Assembly (NCBI RefSeq): GCF_013694105.1
Contig: NZ_JACEFG010000003.1
Coordinates: 372,001-436,000, forward strand
Source of the DNA: Halobacillus locisalis
Lineage (GTDB): Bacteria; Bacillota; Bacilli; Bacillales; Halobacillaceae
Reading direction: 5' to 3'
DNA: 64,000 bases
Made by a program: the position numbers and the translations under genes. Under the pieces are notes generated by a model that worked only from the letters and a program-made list of their open reading frames with translations, did not search any database and had not been told where the DNA came from. Positions 7,784 to 16,274 of this stretch are shown here, piece by piece. Numbering within the stretch: the first letter of the stretch is position 1; every line of letters begins with the position of its first letter.

Positions 7784-7798
7784 GAGTAATCATTACGA
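7784..7798 (+). promoter_or_regulatory. Candidate Zur box upstream of the 7829 gene
   Basis: GAGTAATCATTACGA matches the Bacillus Zur 7-1-7 consensus TCGTAATNATTACGA at 12 of 14 positions, with a perfect right half-site. It lies 30 bases before the start codon. Confidence 0.6.
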
Positions 7799-7828
7799 TT
7801 TATAGTTTGATTTTACGAGGTGGTTATC

Positions 7829-8191
7829 ATGAGTGATTACGTCATTGAACATTTAACAAGGTATATCCTCCAATCTTTACCCGAGCATCAGCGCGCACTT
7901 TATACGTATGTCATTGATATAGAAGATCATCTGGCTGATATGGTCGCGACAGAGGGTGAGTTTATGGCGCGTCTCGAAACCGATCGACCTCACCAGCAGG
8001 CGGCCGACCATTTAGGCATGACGTTGTTCGAACTATTGCAATCCTTAAAGGATATAGAAGAGCATATCTCGGATCGCTTGGAACACATGGTGCGTGAGGT
8101 CAGCTTGATCGACTGTACGCATCTGAAAACGAGAGGGAATCAACAACTGTTTTATGTCCCTTTACCACGTCTAGAAGACTCAAATTCCTAG
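7829..8191 (+). CDS. Hypothetical protein under a putative Zur box
   Basis: 120 residues, soluble, helical. The middle ([26 protein letters not shown]) has the look of a helix-turn-helix, but no family is recognised. ATG 7829 is chosen over the in-frame GTG 7820 because GAGGTGG (7816-7822) then has proper spacing. A Zur box upstream and the zinc-free ribosomal protein S14 gene immediately downstream suggest a role in zinc limitation. A hairpin at 8190-8219 separates it from rpsN. Confidence 0.55.
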   Translation: MSDYVIEHLTRYILQSLPEHQRALYTYVIDIEDHLADMVATEGEFMARLETDRPHQQAADHLGMTLFELLQSLKDIEEHISDRLEHMVREVSLIDCTHLKTRGNQQLFYVPLPRLEDSNS

Positions 8192-8219
8192 GAGCTATCA
8201 AGAGCTCCAAATTTTTTTG
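8190..8219 (+). terminator. Terminator after the 7829 gene
   Basis: Stem GGAGCT (8191-8196) with AGCTCC (8203-8208) and a run of seven T. The stem overlaps the last base of the stop codon. Confidence 0.7.
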
Positions 8220-8230
8220 ATAAATTTAAA

Positions 8231-8245
8231 TCGTAACCAATACGA
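8231..8245 (+). promoter_or_regulatory. Candidate Zur box upstream of alternative rpsN
   Basis: TCGTAACCAATACGA matches TCGTAATNATTACGA at 12 of 14 positions. It sits 22 bases before the rpsN start codon, as expected for a zinc-repressed S14 paralogue. Confidence 0.6.
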
Positions 8246-8267
8246 ATTAGAAAAGGAGAATGCCAAA

Positions 8268-8537
8268 ATGGCGAAGAAGTCTAAAGTAGCAAAAGAGAAA
8301 AAACGACAAGAAATGGTGGAAAAGTATGCCGATTTGAGAAGGGAACTGAAAGCGAAAGGGGATTATGAAGCCTTGAGAAAGCTCCCGCGTGATTCCTCAC
8401 CGACCCGCTTAACGGGAAGGTGTGAAGTGACCGGACGACCACGCGGGTACATGAGAAAGTTCAAAATGTCCCGTATTGCATTTCGTGAGTACGCCCATAA
8501 AGGCCAAGTACCCGGCGTGAAGAAAGCAAGCTGGTAG
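8268..8537 (+). CDS. rpsN: Ribosomal protein S14, zinc-independent paralogue
   Basis: 89 residues beginning [17 protein letters not shown] and ending [21 protein letters not shown], the long form of S14. It has a single cysteine ([11 protein letters not shown]) and lacks the two CxxC pairs of the zinc-binding short form, so it can replace S14 in the 30S subunit when zinc is scarce (equivalent to B. subtilis RpsN2/YhzA). A Zur-like box at 8231-8245 supports zinc-responsive control. ATG 8268 is preferred over the upstream in-frame start because AAAAGGAGAA lies directly before it and the length then matches the family. The flavoprotein gene starts 17 bases downstream. Confidence 0.9.
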   Translation: MAKKSKVAKEKKRQEMVEKYADLRRELKAKGDYEALRKLPRDSSPTRLTGRCEVTGRPRGYMRKFKMSRIAFREYAHKGQVPGVKKASW

Positions 8538-8554
8538 GGCAGGAGGTTGTTCCC

Positions 8555-9706
8555 ATGTATGCTTGGGTCGTGATTGGAGGTGGCGTGCAAGGTTGTTGCA
8601 TTGCCACCCGACTGCTGGAGAAAAAAGTGAGGCGGGAAGAGCTGCTCATCATCGACCCTCATCCTGAACCGATGCATGTTTGGGAGACATTGACGGAAAA
8701 AACCGGGATGCCTTATTTGAGGTCGCCTTCTGTCCACCACCTGGCAGACGACCCTTACAGTTTGAAGAAATACTCCCGGATGCAGGATTATACAGCGCCT
8801 TTCAAAGGGCGTTATTCCAGACCACGTCTCGATATGTTCAATCAACATACCTTTGATGAAATGAAAAACGCCGGTGTGCATGATTGTTGGAAGCAAGCGG
8901 TTGTACAAGGATTGAGCCCTACAGACAAAGGCTGGAAAGTTGAAATTCCGGGCGAAACGATCGGGGCGGAACAAGTGGTTCTCGCAATCGGTGTGAATCA
9001 TATTCCCCACTATCCGGTGTGGGCGCAAGCACTATCAAACCGTCCTTCCGTTTCGCATCTGTTCAATCTTGATCAACCCCTACCTGAACAAGGGAACGTG
9101 ATCGTCGTTGGAGGAGGGATGACGGCGGCACACACCGCTCATACCCTCTCCACTTCTGAACATATTGATGAGGTGACCTTAGTGAAACGCCACCCTTTCC
9201 GGATCCACGATTTTGACAGTGATCCCGGGTGGCTTGGTCCTAAGTTCCTGAAAGGGTATCGCGAAGTGACCTGCTACGAGGAGCGTCGTCGTATGATACA
9301 CGAAGCGAGGCATAAAGGATCGATCACAAGAGAACTACGGGTGAAACTCCAAAGGCAGGAAACAGCGGGAAGGCTGAAGGTCTTTACAGGTGATATCCTG
9401 AGCTGTGAGGCCAATGATGATCGTATTCATCTCATGATGGAAGACGAGACAGTAGTCACTGGAAATTCCCTCGTTTTGGCTACTGGTGCCGAGTCTTGCC
9501 TACCTGGCAAAGAGTGGCTCCAAACGGCTATCCATCAGTTCAAGTTGCCCTGTGCCCCCTGTGGTTTTCCGGTTGTCCAGTCGAACTTGGAGTGGGCGGA
9601 GGGACTCTTTGTTGCAGGAGCCCTTGCAGAATTGGAGATCGGTCCTGTATCCCGAAATATAGCCGGAGCTAGAAAAGCGGCAGAACGTATTGCAACATCT
9701 ACTTAA
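8555..9706 (+). CDS. FAD/NAD(P)-binding oxidoreductase
   Basis: 383 residues with two Rossmann motifs: VIGGGVQGCCIATRLLE at residues 6-22 binds FAD and VIVVGGGMTAAHTAHTL near residue 186 binds NAD(P). VLATGAE near residue 310 is the conserved strand of flavoprotein monooxygenase and pyridine-nucleotide-linked families. The fold resembles the SidA/IucD-like and thioredoxin-reductase-like groups, but the substrate cannot be assigned. It follows rpsN by 17 bases, with GGCAGGAGG as ribosome site, and is probably in the same zinc-controlled unit. A role linked to metal starvation is an inference from position alone. Confidence 0.7.
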   Translation: MYAWVVIGGGVQGCCIATRLLEKKVRREELLIIDPHPEPMHVWETLTEKTGMPYLRSPSVHHLADDPYSLKKYSRMQDYTAPFKGRYSRPRLDMFNQHTFDEMKNAGVHDCWKQAVVQGLSPTDKGWKVEIPGETIGAEQVVLAIGVNHIPHYPVWAQALSNRPSVSHLFNLDQPLPEQGNVIVVGGGMTAAHTAHTLSTSEHIDEVTLVKRHPFRIHDFDSDPGWLGPKFLKGYREVTCYEERRRMIHEARHKGSITRELRVKLQRQETAGRLKVFTGDILSCEANDDRIHLMMEDETVVTGNSLVLATGAESCLPGKEWLQTAIHQFKLPCAPCGFPVVQSNLEWAEGLFVAGALAELEIGPVSRNIAGARKAAERIATST

Positions 9707-9850
9707 AGAGGACACCATCATGAGAAAAAAATTTCCCTCACCGTCCATGACGTGTCCAGGAATCGGGCGACACTACATGCTGATGATAGACGAAGAATCT
9801 AGCAGGATCGGAGCAGATTGTACGACCCTCTTCCAAGTTTCATATAAGCA

Positions 9851-9882
9851 GGATCCAATCACGATGATTGGGTCCTTTTTTT
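9851..9882 (+). terminator. Terminator of the rpsN-flavoprotein operon
   Basis: 11-bp stem GGATCCAATCA (9851-9861) with TGATTGGGTCC (9865-9875; one G-T pair) and seven T. Confidence 0.9.
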
Positions 9883-9962
9883 GTATAATGATAGTTTACC
9901 ATTTTATGTTAAAATGAACGTAAGATTTATCAATGAAGGTCAATTACGTGGAGGTTTGAAAC

Positions 9963-10820
9963 ATGACAACAATCCTATATGACTATTATGTAGAACGAAT
10001 CGGAAAAGGCGAACCGACCCTTTTTCTACCTGCAGCAGGGTTCTCTGGAAACGAAGGCCTGAACATCGCCGAACATCTGCAAGAGGATTATGAAACGCAT
10101 ATGATCGATCTCCCGGGACTTGGAAAAAGCGCAGGCTTGGAAGGCAAAGTAACCAGTCTGACGTTAGCGAACTGGGTCAACGAATACATGGAACAACAAC
10201 AAATCCACGAAGCGAACCTGATCGGACACTCTCTCGGTGGTGCAATTGCATTAGCGTTTGCCGTACATTACCCAAGCAAAGTGAACAAACTCATTTTGCT
10301 CGATCAGGGACATAAACCATTCCCTAAAGCACCTACGTCTGAATTCGGACCATTCGCTTATCTCTTTCCATTCCTGAATCTCGGTGTACAGTCATTCGGG
10401 CAGCCTTTTCTAAGGCAGCTTGCCCCGTTATTTATGAAAGGTGACGAGCAAAAAAATGATATAGAAAAACAGATCCAACAATTTTGTCAGATTGTCGACG
10501 TTGAAGAAAGTGAATACATCCGAACAGCGATGAAACATCAAGGCGACTTCTCCGTGAACGGTCTGAATCTCATGTTCGGTTACTACAACCTCAATCTTCC
10601 AAAGTTGTTGAAGCAGTTAAGCGTCCCGACCTACTTGGTCTACGGAACGTTTAAAGGTCTGAATGAAAAAGAGTACAACAACACTTATCATTACATAAGA
10701 AAAATCCAAAAGCACGACCTTCCTGTAACGTACAGAGCTGTAAAAGGCGGTCACTATGTTAACTGGAGTAGTGAATGGTCGATAAATGAACTGGAGGATT
10801 TTTTGACTATAGCTGAGTGA
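9963..10820 (+). CDS. Alpha/beta hydrolase
   Basis: 285 residues of the standard alpha/beta hydrolase fold. GHSLGGAIALAFA near residue 88 holds the nucleophile serine, PAAGFSGN near residue 23 supplies the oxyanion loop, and GGHYVNW near the end supplies the catalytic histidine. It is cytoplasmic with no signal peptide. The substrate is unknown; esterase or lipase-like small-molecule hydrolysis is likely. It marks the beginning of a long AT-rich accessory block. Start ATG 9963 follows GTGGAGG. Confidence 0.8.
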   Translation: MTTILYDYYVERIGKGEPTLFLPAAGFSGNEGLNIAEHLQEDYETHMIDLPGLGKSAGLEGKVTSLTLANWVNEYMEQQQIHEANLIGHSLGGAIALAFAVHYPSKVNKLILLDQGHKPFPKAPTSEFGPFAYLFPFLNLGVQSFGQPFLRQLAPLFMKGDEQKNDIEKQIQQFCQIVDVEESEYIRTAMKHQGDFSVNGLNLMFGYYNLNLPKLLKQLSVPTYLVYGTFKGLNEKEYNNTYHYIRKIQKHDLPVTYRAVKGGHYVNWSSEWSINELEDFLTIAE

Positions 10821-10968
10821 ATGAAGGTATAGGTCTTTGTATCATAATACATATTTTCAAGGAAAGAGAAGAATGTTGAAGACTCAGGTTTCTGGTTAAT
10901 TGGTGTAAATGGATGATTTTTGAAACTTTAAAGTGGGCTGTTCGTAATTTATATCAGGGGGCTATAAG

Positions 10969-11157
10969 TTGAGTAATCAATACGTGACTTATTCGATCCT
11001 TGCTGGTCTGGTTACTTTTGTTTTATGTTTCATCATTTTCTATGCGATTGAATCACCGTCTCAATATATTGCGGGACTCATTGTAAGCTTTCTGATATTT
11101 GAAATAAGCTTTCATCACTTATTCTACAAAGATAAAAAGAAGCGAGAGATGATGTGA
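10969..11157 (+). CDS. Small two-helix membrane protein
   Basis: 62 residues from TTG 10969, preceded by CAGGGGGC. Two transmembrane helices (about 8-26 and 33-50) and a basic tail (KDKKKREMM). No family is recognised. It is the first of a run of tiny membrane proteins reading the same way to 13627. Confidence 0.55.
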   Translation: MSNQYVTYSILAGLVTFVLCFIIFYAIESPSQYIAGLIVSFLIFEISFHHLFYKDKKKREMM

Positions 11158-11308
11158 CGAGGGGGAAGTTGCTTTATTAGTGTCATTCATCGATAAGAAA
11201 CTTCTTCATTGTGGGTACAGTGTTGTAAATGATTGTAAATAGCAGAGCACTTCGTTTTTAATCTGGTATAGCGAAAACAAAAATGATAAAAACCGGGGTG
11301 AGATGGGT

Positions 11309-11590
11309 ATGTTTTATTTGATATTATTACTTGGTTTTCTTTTAAATGCTGGAGTGTTGGTGGTAGGAATGGCTTTCTACAAGTCCAGGGAGAAGAGTGT
11401 CGATTTTTTAAAGCTGTTATTAGTAAATGTATTCGTTTCCGTATTGGCATTGATTTACGGTCTAGTAGGTGGGACTTTGAGTTATGTAAATGAACCTTAT
11501 GTAGTTCAAACTGTAGGATTAATGTCTTTTGGTATGCTGGCTTTTTGTATGGTATCTCTACTATTATTTGTACGTCAAACGAGAAGTTAG
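11309..11590 (+). CDS. Small three-helix membrane protein
   Basis: 93 residues with helices at about 2-22, 33-53 and 67-86. ATG 11309 is preferred to ATG 11303 because the ribosome site GGGGTGAG (11295-11302) is then better spaced. No family assigned. It belongs to the cluster of small membrane proteins of this AT-rich block. Confidence 0.55.
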   Translation: MFYLILLLGFLLNAGVLVVGMAFYKSREKSVDFLKLLLVNVFVSVLALIYGLVGGTLSYVNEPYVVQTVGLMSFGMLAFCMVSLLLFVRQTRS

Positions 11591-11713
11591 TACTTAATGT
11601 TGAAACTCAAAAAATTTGTGAACTATTATGGACATCTCTAGAAGGTTTGAAGGTAGGGGGTTCTTCTCAATAGGAGGGTAAAACATAATACTCTCAACCA
11701 AGGGATTGATAGC

Positions 11714-11968
11714 GTGAAGGTATTGAAGGTTGTAAATGTGGTTTTTGTCATCGTGGGTTTGGTTGCTTGTTTTTATCATTTCTTCATACACAATATAGAT
11801 TTGAATTTCACTTATGTTCTCTCCTTTTTAGCTTTCATGTTTTTATTTTCTGGTATAGAAGATGTACTGAGAGAAGAGAAGGAAAAGAAACCTTTCAGTT
11901 TGTATTTGCTCGTAGCATTCGTGCTTTTTTTAGGTCTAGGAATAGAGTTGCTGAAAGTTCTAGTTTAA
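11714..11968 (+). CDS. Small membrane protein, DUF3953-like
   Basis: 84 residues from GTG 11714. Three hydrophobic helices with a short charged loop (GIEDVLREEKEKK) between helices 2 and 3. The same layout occurs in the proteins at 12021 and 29861, whose loops are GAEWFSEGKKR and GYRDCVEEGSK; they look like one family resembling the short Bacillus membrane proteins annotated DUF3953. Function unknown. Confidence 0.5.
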   Translation: MKVLKVVNVVFVIVGLVACFYHFFIHNIDLNFTYVLSFLAFMFLFSGIEDVLREEKEKKPFSLYLLVAFVLFLGLGIELLKVLV

Positions 11969-12020
11969 TTTTGTGATAGCTGACGTTCTGTTTGTGACCA
12001 TATCCGAATAGGAGGGTTTC

Positions 12021-12248
12021 ATGAAGAAGTTAACAATTTCACTATCTGCTTTAGGTGCTCTGGTCATTGTCCTCTTTTTAACAACAAGCATCTTTAATCT
12101 AACTGAATTTGTTTGCTTGCTATCCTTTCTAACAGTCTTTCACACTGGAGCAGAATGGTTCAGCGAAGGGAAGAAGAGGAGAGGTAGCGCTCTTGTGATG
12201 GTTTCAGTATCTTCCTTACTATTCATACTTACAGGAATTCCGTTTTGA
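12021..12248 (+). CDS. Small membrane protein, DUF3953-like paralogue
   Basis: 75 residues, three helices, charged loop GAEWFSEGKKRRGSA between helices 2 and 3. It appears related to the neighbour at 11714 and to the protein at 29861. ATG 12021 follows ATAGGAGGG. No function can be assigned. Confidence 0.55.
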   Translation: MKKLTISLSALGALVIVLFLTTSIFNLTEFVCLLSFLTVFHTGAEWFSEGKKRRGSALVMVSVSSLLFILTGIPF

Positions 12249-12327
12249 ATACGGGATGTTACAAGGTGATGGGGCGTATGAAGGTTTGGTGGATTTTGTG
12301 TATTGCCGCTAAAAAGGAGATCATTTC

Positions 12328-12600
12328 GTGAAGAAATTTATGACGAACAGTTATATTTCATTTTGGGTCAGTATTCTCACTTTGCCTTTTTTCTTCCTAC
12401 TAATTAAAGGCTTTCTACCTGTCCCTTTTCACTTGGGTGTCATAGCGGTAGGAATTATGATTGCAGCCACTTATGTATGTGGTATTATGGCTTGTTTTAG
12501 AGAGGATGAAAGAAATTCCCTAGCAGTTATTTCTTTCTTGATAGGAGCAGTCAATGTATTCGTTTTTGGTACTGGGTTATTAATGTCCCAAATGGCTTGA
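12328..12600 (+). CDS. Small membrane protein
   Basis: 90 residues from GTG 12328 with AAAAGGAGAT upstream. Three helices (about 9-28, 33-53 and 65-87) and a charged CFREDERN loop before the last helix, the same topology as its neighbours. No family recognised. Confidence 0.55.
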   Translation: MKKFMTNSYISFWVSILTLPFFFLLIKGFLPVPFHLGVIAVGIMIAATYVCGIMACFREDERNSLAVISFLIGAVNVFVFGTGLLMSQMA

Positions 12601-12676
12601 TTTCCACAGATTATAGAGAGAATTGGCTACATATCAAGGGAATTCTAGAAACTAAGAAAAAGGGAGTGCATAACTT

Positions 12677-13135
12677 ATGAAAGTTGTAATCTCGCTCATT
12701 TCTGTTTCGTTACTGATCCTGTTAGCAAGCTGTATCCAAGCTGAAGAAGGAGGGGTGAACACGCCTGAGGAAGCGATTAGGCAAACGGACAAATTCAGTG
12801 ATATTGATCAAATATATGGCTCCCATGAAATAAGGGGCAATCAAACCCTCATCCTATTGAAGGGAACATACACGGGAGAAGCAATATGGCTTGCGGATGT
12901 CCAATTCGTTAAAGCTAAAAACCATTGGGTACTAGAAGGCCTAACCAATATGAAAGTGCCTACAAAAGACATGGGTTCTTTTGTAACTAGAATTGAATCT
13001 GGAGAAGGGTATAAAGCAGGGTATATCAAAGACGGATCCAACGAGTTACAGGCAAAAGCGGACACTACAATTATAGATTTGGATGATCATGAAGGATGGG
13101 GTGTCTGGATTCAAAAAGCAAAAAGTAATGATTGA
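12677..13135 (+). CDS. Lipoprotein of unknown function
   Basis: 152 residues. The leader ends in LLASC (lipobox, cysteine at about residue 18), so it should be anchored to the outer face of the membrane. The mature part is beta-rich with no recognised motif. ATG 12677 follows AAAAAGGGAG. It sits among small membrane protein genes. Confidence 0.65.
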   Translation: MKVVISLISVSLLILLASCIQAEEGGVNTPEEAIRQTDKFSDIDQIYGSHEIRGNQTLILLKGTYTGEAIWLADVQFVKAKNHWVLEGLTNMKVPTKDMGSFVTRIESGEGYKAGYIKDGSNELQAKADTTIIDLDDHEGWGVWIQKAKSND

Positions 13136-13168
13136 GAATAAACTCATCCCGGTTAAAAGGACGATTAC

Positions 13169-13312
13169 ATGTACTTAATCACAACCTTGCTAACTCTTTT
13201 TCTTTTGATACTTCTAGTGATTGTGTACCAAGCAACTAATTCTAATGAAAAGAATGCTAAGGTACTCTTAATGATTGGTGTATTTCATCCTTTGATGGTT
13301 ATTGGATTGTAA
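13169..13312 (+). CDS. Very small two-helix membrane protein
   Basis: 47 residues (MYLITTLLTLF...), two hydrophobic stretches around a polar NSNEKNAK turn. AAAGGA lies eight bases before ATG 13169. Position and composition match the other small membrane proteins in this cluster, but such a short frame could be fortuitous. Confidence 0.4.
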   Translation: MYLITTLLTLFLLILLVIVYQATNSNEKNAKVLLMIGVFHPLMVIGL

Positions 13313-13354
13313 TAGCAGCTTAATATATATTCTTTGTTTGGAAGGTGTACGATT

Positions 13355-13627
13355 TTGAAAAAACAAGACAACGATTTTCTTGTTAAATGGGTTGTACAAA
13401 GAAGAAAGGGAAAGCAATCTTATATGAATAAGATGAGTGTGTTATTCACGCTTTTTTATTTAACGATTTTCCTTTTATCTTCTGAGCACTATCTAGAATC
13501 TACAACCCTTTTAGGAGAATGGATAGTAACAGGCGTCTGGTACCTTTTTGTTGCTTTTTTTCTTGGTGCTTTTACTGCAAACTTGAGGTGGAAGCTAAAT
13601 GAAAAGAAATATAATGATATGAGCTAG
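13355..13627 (+). CDS. Small membrane protein
   Basis: 90 residues. TTG 13355 is chosen because GGAAGGTG (13340-13347) lies seven bases upstream. A basic N-terminal stretch (RRKGKQ) is followed by two helices (about residues 24-43 and 53-72) and a charged tail. No family recognised. Confidence 0.5.
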   Translation: MKKQDNDFLVKWVVQRRKGKQSYMNKMSVLFTLFYLTIFLLSSEHYLESTTLLGEWIVTGVWYLFVAFFLGAFTANLRWKLNEKKYNDMS

Positions 13628-13691
13628 GTCGTCTTATACTTCCATGAAACACAGCAATCTTAATGCCTGATTTTCACAAAGGAGGTCTATT

Positions 13692-14705
13692 GTGTCGGAT
13701 ACATATGTAAATGTACTTCAAGTTAGGGGTAGTTCTTTTGATATTGGTATTAAGACCGGAACAGAAATTAAAAACCAACCCATAGTTAAAACTTTCGAAG
13801 CAATCACTAAGGCTGAAATTGATTATGAAAATATGAAGTCCATTTACTCTTCATTTGCTCCACACTTACTTGAGGAGTTGGATGGTTTAGCAAAGAGCTT
13901 GGAGCTGACTTCTAATAAAGCTGCAGCATTGTTTAGTGGCTATGATGTGCCGAGAACAGAAGCTATGGGGTGCTCAGCTCTTCTCACGAAAGATTATTAC
14001 GTTAGAAATTATGACTTTTCCCCCTCTCTATATGACGGGCTTTTCAGTATAATACAACCCGAAAAATCTTTGGCTTCAGCGGGCTATAACCTGCAGATTC
14101 TAGGTAGGCATGATGGGGTGAACGAACAAGGCTTAGTAATGGGACTGCACTTTGTAAGCAATGAAGGTTACGCAAAAGGAATATCTCCATGGATTGCTAT
14201 TCGAATGGCGTTAGATACGTGCACCACAGTTGATGAAGCTATAGTCCTGTTGAAAGAAATCCCTCATTCTGCTTGCTATAACTTCTCGATAGGAGATCGT
14301 CAGGGAAATATGGCTGTTGTTGAAGCGAGCCCAGATGAAATCGTTATTAGACGAGAGGGTTTCTTAACTTGTGTTAATCATTTTCAAGGTGACCATCTGA
14401 AAAATAAAAACCGAGATTCTATCGAGGGGTCATTAAAGCGAAATCACTATCTACATAAACTCAATGAAAATAATATGACTCATGTAGAGGCCTTCAATGA
14501 GTTCAAAAATTTAGAATCCCCATTATTCTTCACTGACTATGATAACCTTTTCGGGACTCTTCACACCTTTTCTTATTCATATCGAGATTCAAAGATTCTA
14601 ACTACTATTGCACAAAGCAGTCAGACTATAGAGTTGGATTTTAAAGAGTGGGTGAATGGAAAGGATATCAAAGTCCAAAGGTTAAAAGGTGTTATAGGAA
14701 CATGA
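13692..14705 (+). CDS. C45-type Ntn hydrolase (acyl-CoA:6-APA acyltransferase-like)
   Basis: 337 residues. The motif EAMGCSALL near residue 95 holds the candidate nucleophilic cysteine of the linear-amide C-N hydrolase/C45 family. Following segments (YVRNYDFSP, GVNEQGLVMGLHFV, SIGDRQGNMAVVEASPD, VNHF) follow the family order. Such enzymes hydrolyse or transfer linear amides; here the substrate is unknown. GTG 13692 follows AAAGGAGGT. It is monocistronic within the AT-rich block. Confidence 0.75.
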   Translation: MSDTYVNVLQVRGSSFDIGIKTGTEIKNQPIVKTFEAITKAEIDYENMKSIYSSFAPHLLEELDGLAKSLELTSNKAAALFSGYDVPRTEAMGCSALLTKDYYVRNYDFSPSLYDGLFSIIQPEKSLASAGYNLQILGRHDGVNEQGLVMGLHFVSNEGYAKGISPWIAIRMALDTCTTVDEAIVLLKEIPHSACYNFSIGDRQGNMAVVEASPDEIVIRREGFLTCVNHFQGDHLKNKNRDSIEGSLKRNHYLHKLNENNMTHVEAFNEFKNLESPLFFTDYDNLFGTLHTFSYSYRDSKILTTIAQSSQTIELDFKEWVNGKDIKVQRLKGVIGT

Positions 14706-14852
14706 GTGCTTTCAAACTGTATTCCAAAAAGACCTTAGCACATTGATAGTTGAGGTAACAGAGATATTCTATAAGCTGAGTTTAGACTTCACTAAGAATT
14801 CCTAAATTTAAAAGAAAAGCTATGTCATTTTTGATCATTGGGGAGGATTACA

Positions 14853-15017
14853 TTGAAAAGGTACTTTATCCATGAACGCGTAACAGAATGGGGCGAAAAA
14901 AGAAGGCCTGTGATTCTTTGCTTACATGGTCTGGGGAGCACCGGCCTTAGTTTCATCGAAATTGCTGAAGAATTAAAAGACGACAGTTATTCGGTGTACA
15001 TTTTTCCGATTGATTAA
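14853..15017 (+). pseudogene. Truncated alpha/beta hydrolase (N-terminal fragment)
   Basis: From TTG 14853, behind a good GGGGAGGA site, a 54-residue frame begins MKRYFIHERVTEW and contains PVILCLHGLGSTG, the oxyanion loop of alpha/beta hydrolases. It stops (TAA 15015-15017) just where the strand before the nucleophile elbow would continue. No serine elbow, acid or histidine follows, so this is the 5' end of a deleted gene. Confidence 0.6.
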
Positions 15018-15097
15018 AAAGCAATAAATTTAAAATAGTGTTTGTTCATTAATGAAATTCCTTAGTAATAAGAACTATATAAGATAGGAGTAATGTA

Positions 15098-15493
15098 TTG
15101 AAGAAATTTTATGTCGCTTCAAGCTTTAAAAATATCGAAAGAGTCCGTTACGTTAGTGGTGAATTGATAAAAAAAGGGTTTATCCAAACGTATGATTGGA
15201 CTGAAAACGAGAGAGCCTCTTCATTCGAGAAGTTAAAACAAATCGGTACAAAGGAGAAGGTAGCCGTCGAGAAAGCGGACTTTGTCATTATTTTACTACC
15301 TGCTGGCAAAGGAAGTCATATTGAAATGGGAATGGCACTTGCTGGTGGGAAACGGATATTTCTACATTCACCTAACAATGAATTCAATCAATTTGAAACG
15401 ACGAGTACCTTCTATCATCTTCCAGAAGTCATCAAATCTAATGGAGACATAAGTGACTTATTATATTTGGTTACTTCTTCTGTGGGAAATTGA
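15098..15493 (+). CDS. Nucleoside 2-deoxyribosyltransferase-like protein
   Basis: 131 residues. The N-terminal MKKFYVASSFKN and the later ADFVIILLPAGKGSHIEMGMA follow the pattern of the nucleoside 2-deoxyribosyltransferase fold (A-S-x-F at the start, D-x-V-I-x-L-P-x-G-x-G-x-x-x-E-x-G in the centre). These enzymes cleave or exchange bases on nucleosides; members found as single genes are often uncharacterised. Start is TTG 15098 behind a GATAGGAG site. Confidence 0.7.
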   Translation: MKKFYVASSFKNIERVRYVSGELIKKGFIQTYDWTENERASSFEKLKQIGTKEKVAVEKADFVIILLPAGKGSHIEMGMALAGGKRIFLHSPNNEFNQFETTSTFYHLPEVIKSNGDISDLLYLVTSSVGN

Positions 15494-15581
15494 TCATAGT
15501 GAAGGGAATATTTCTATTCAATTCACTAATAGAAAACACGTACATAATGATAGTTAGTTCATAGACTTGGGGTGACACAAT

Positions 15582-16274
15582 TTGCTAGTGGTAAACATCG
15601 AACAGGCTGGATACTCCGAAGGTTCAGAGGTACTCAAGGATATCCATTTTTCCATCAATCCAGGAGAACTCGTAGGTTTAATTGGACCTAACGGAGCGGG
15701 GAAAAGCACGACAGTCAAATCAATCCTTGGCATCCTCACTAACTTCACAGGGACGGTTGACGTGAGCGATTATTCGTATGTACCAGAACGACCTATCTTT
15801 TATGATAGGGCCACATTGTGGGAGCATATCGATTTTCTACAAACCATTTTAGAAGCGGATGAAGAAGAATTCAGGGAGAGAGCTGGAGAGCTTCTTGAGA
15901 TCTTTCAGTTAACAGAGGTCATCCACCATTATCCAGACAGCTTTTCAAAAGGTATGCAACAGAAGGTGATGCTGATTCTCGCCTTCTTGAGAAAGCCTGA
16001 TTTATACATAATTGATGAACCGTTCATGGGGCTGGACCCTAAAGCGACTAGAATTTTATTGAATTTGTTGGAAGAAGAAAAGAAGAAGGGTGCGGGAATT
16101 CTTATGTCCACGCATGTACTGGATACGGCAGAAAAACGGTGCGACAGGTTCGTTTTGATTTCTGAGGGCAGGCTAGTCATTCAAGGTAGCCTTTCGGATA
16201 TTCAGGATAAAGCCGGCTTGTTGGATGGGTCTTTATTCGATTGTTTTGATAAGTTGACGGAGCATGAATCGTAA
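15582..16274 (+). CDS. ABC transporter ATP-binding protein, EcsA-like
   Basis: 230 residues with Walker A GPNGAGKST (35-43), signature FSKGMQQK, Walker B LYIIDEPFMGLD and a switch histidine in MSTHVLD. It powers the permease encoded by the next gene, whose ATG shares bases with this stop codon (TAATG at 16272). The pair resembles EcsA/EcsB, which affect secretion and intramembrane proteolysis in B. subtilis, but it lies in an accessory region and is probably a paralogue of the main ecs operon. Start TTG 15582 follows GGGGTGA. Confidence 0.75.
   Translation: MLVVNIEQAGYSEGSEVLKDIHFSINPGELVGLIGPNGAGKSTTVKSILGILTNFTGTVDVSDYSYVPERPIFYDRATLWEHIDFLQTILEADEEEFRERAGELLEIFQLTEVIHHYPDSFSKGMQQKVMLILAFLRKPDLYIIDEPFMGLDPKATRILLNLLEEEKKKGAGILMSTHVLDTAEKRCDRFVLISEGRLVIQGSLSDIQDKAGLLDGSLFDCFDKLTEHES

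Noticed and set aside
9720-9850. Decayed rpmG (L33) gene beginning MRKK in the putative zinc operon
   Set aside because: Tempting since rpmG paralogues accompany zinc-free S14, but only the first residues fit and only with an assumed frameshift.
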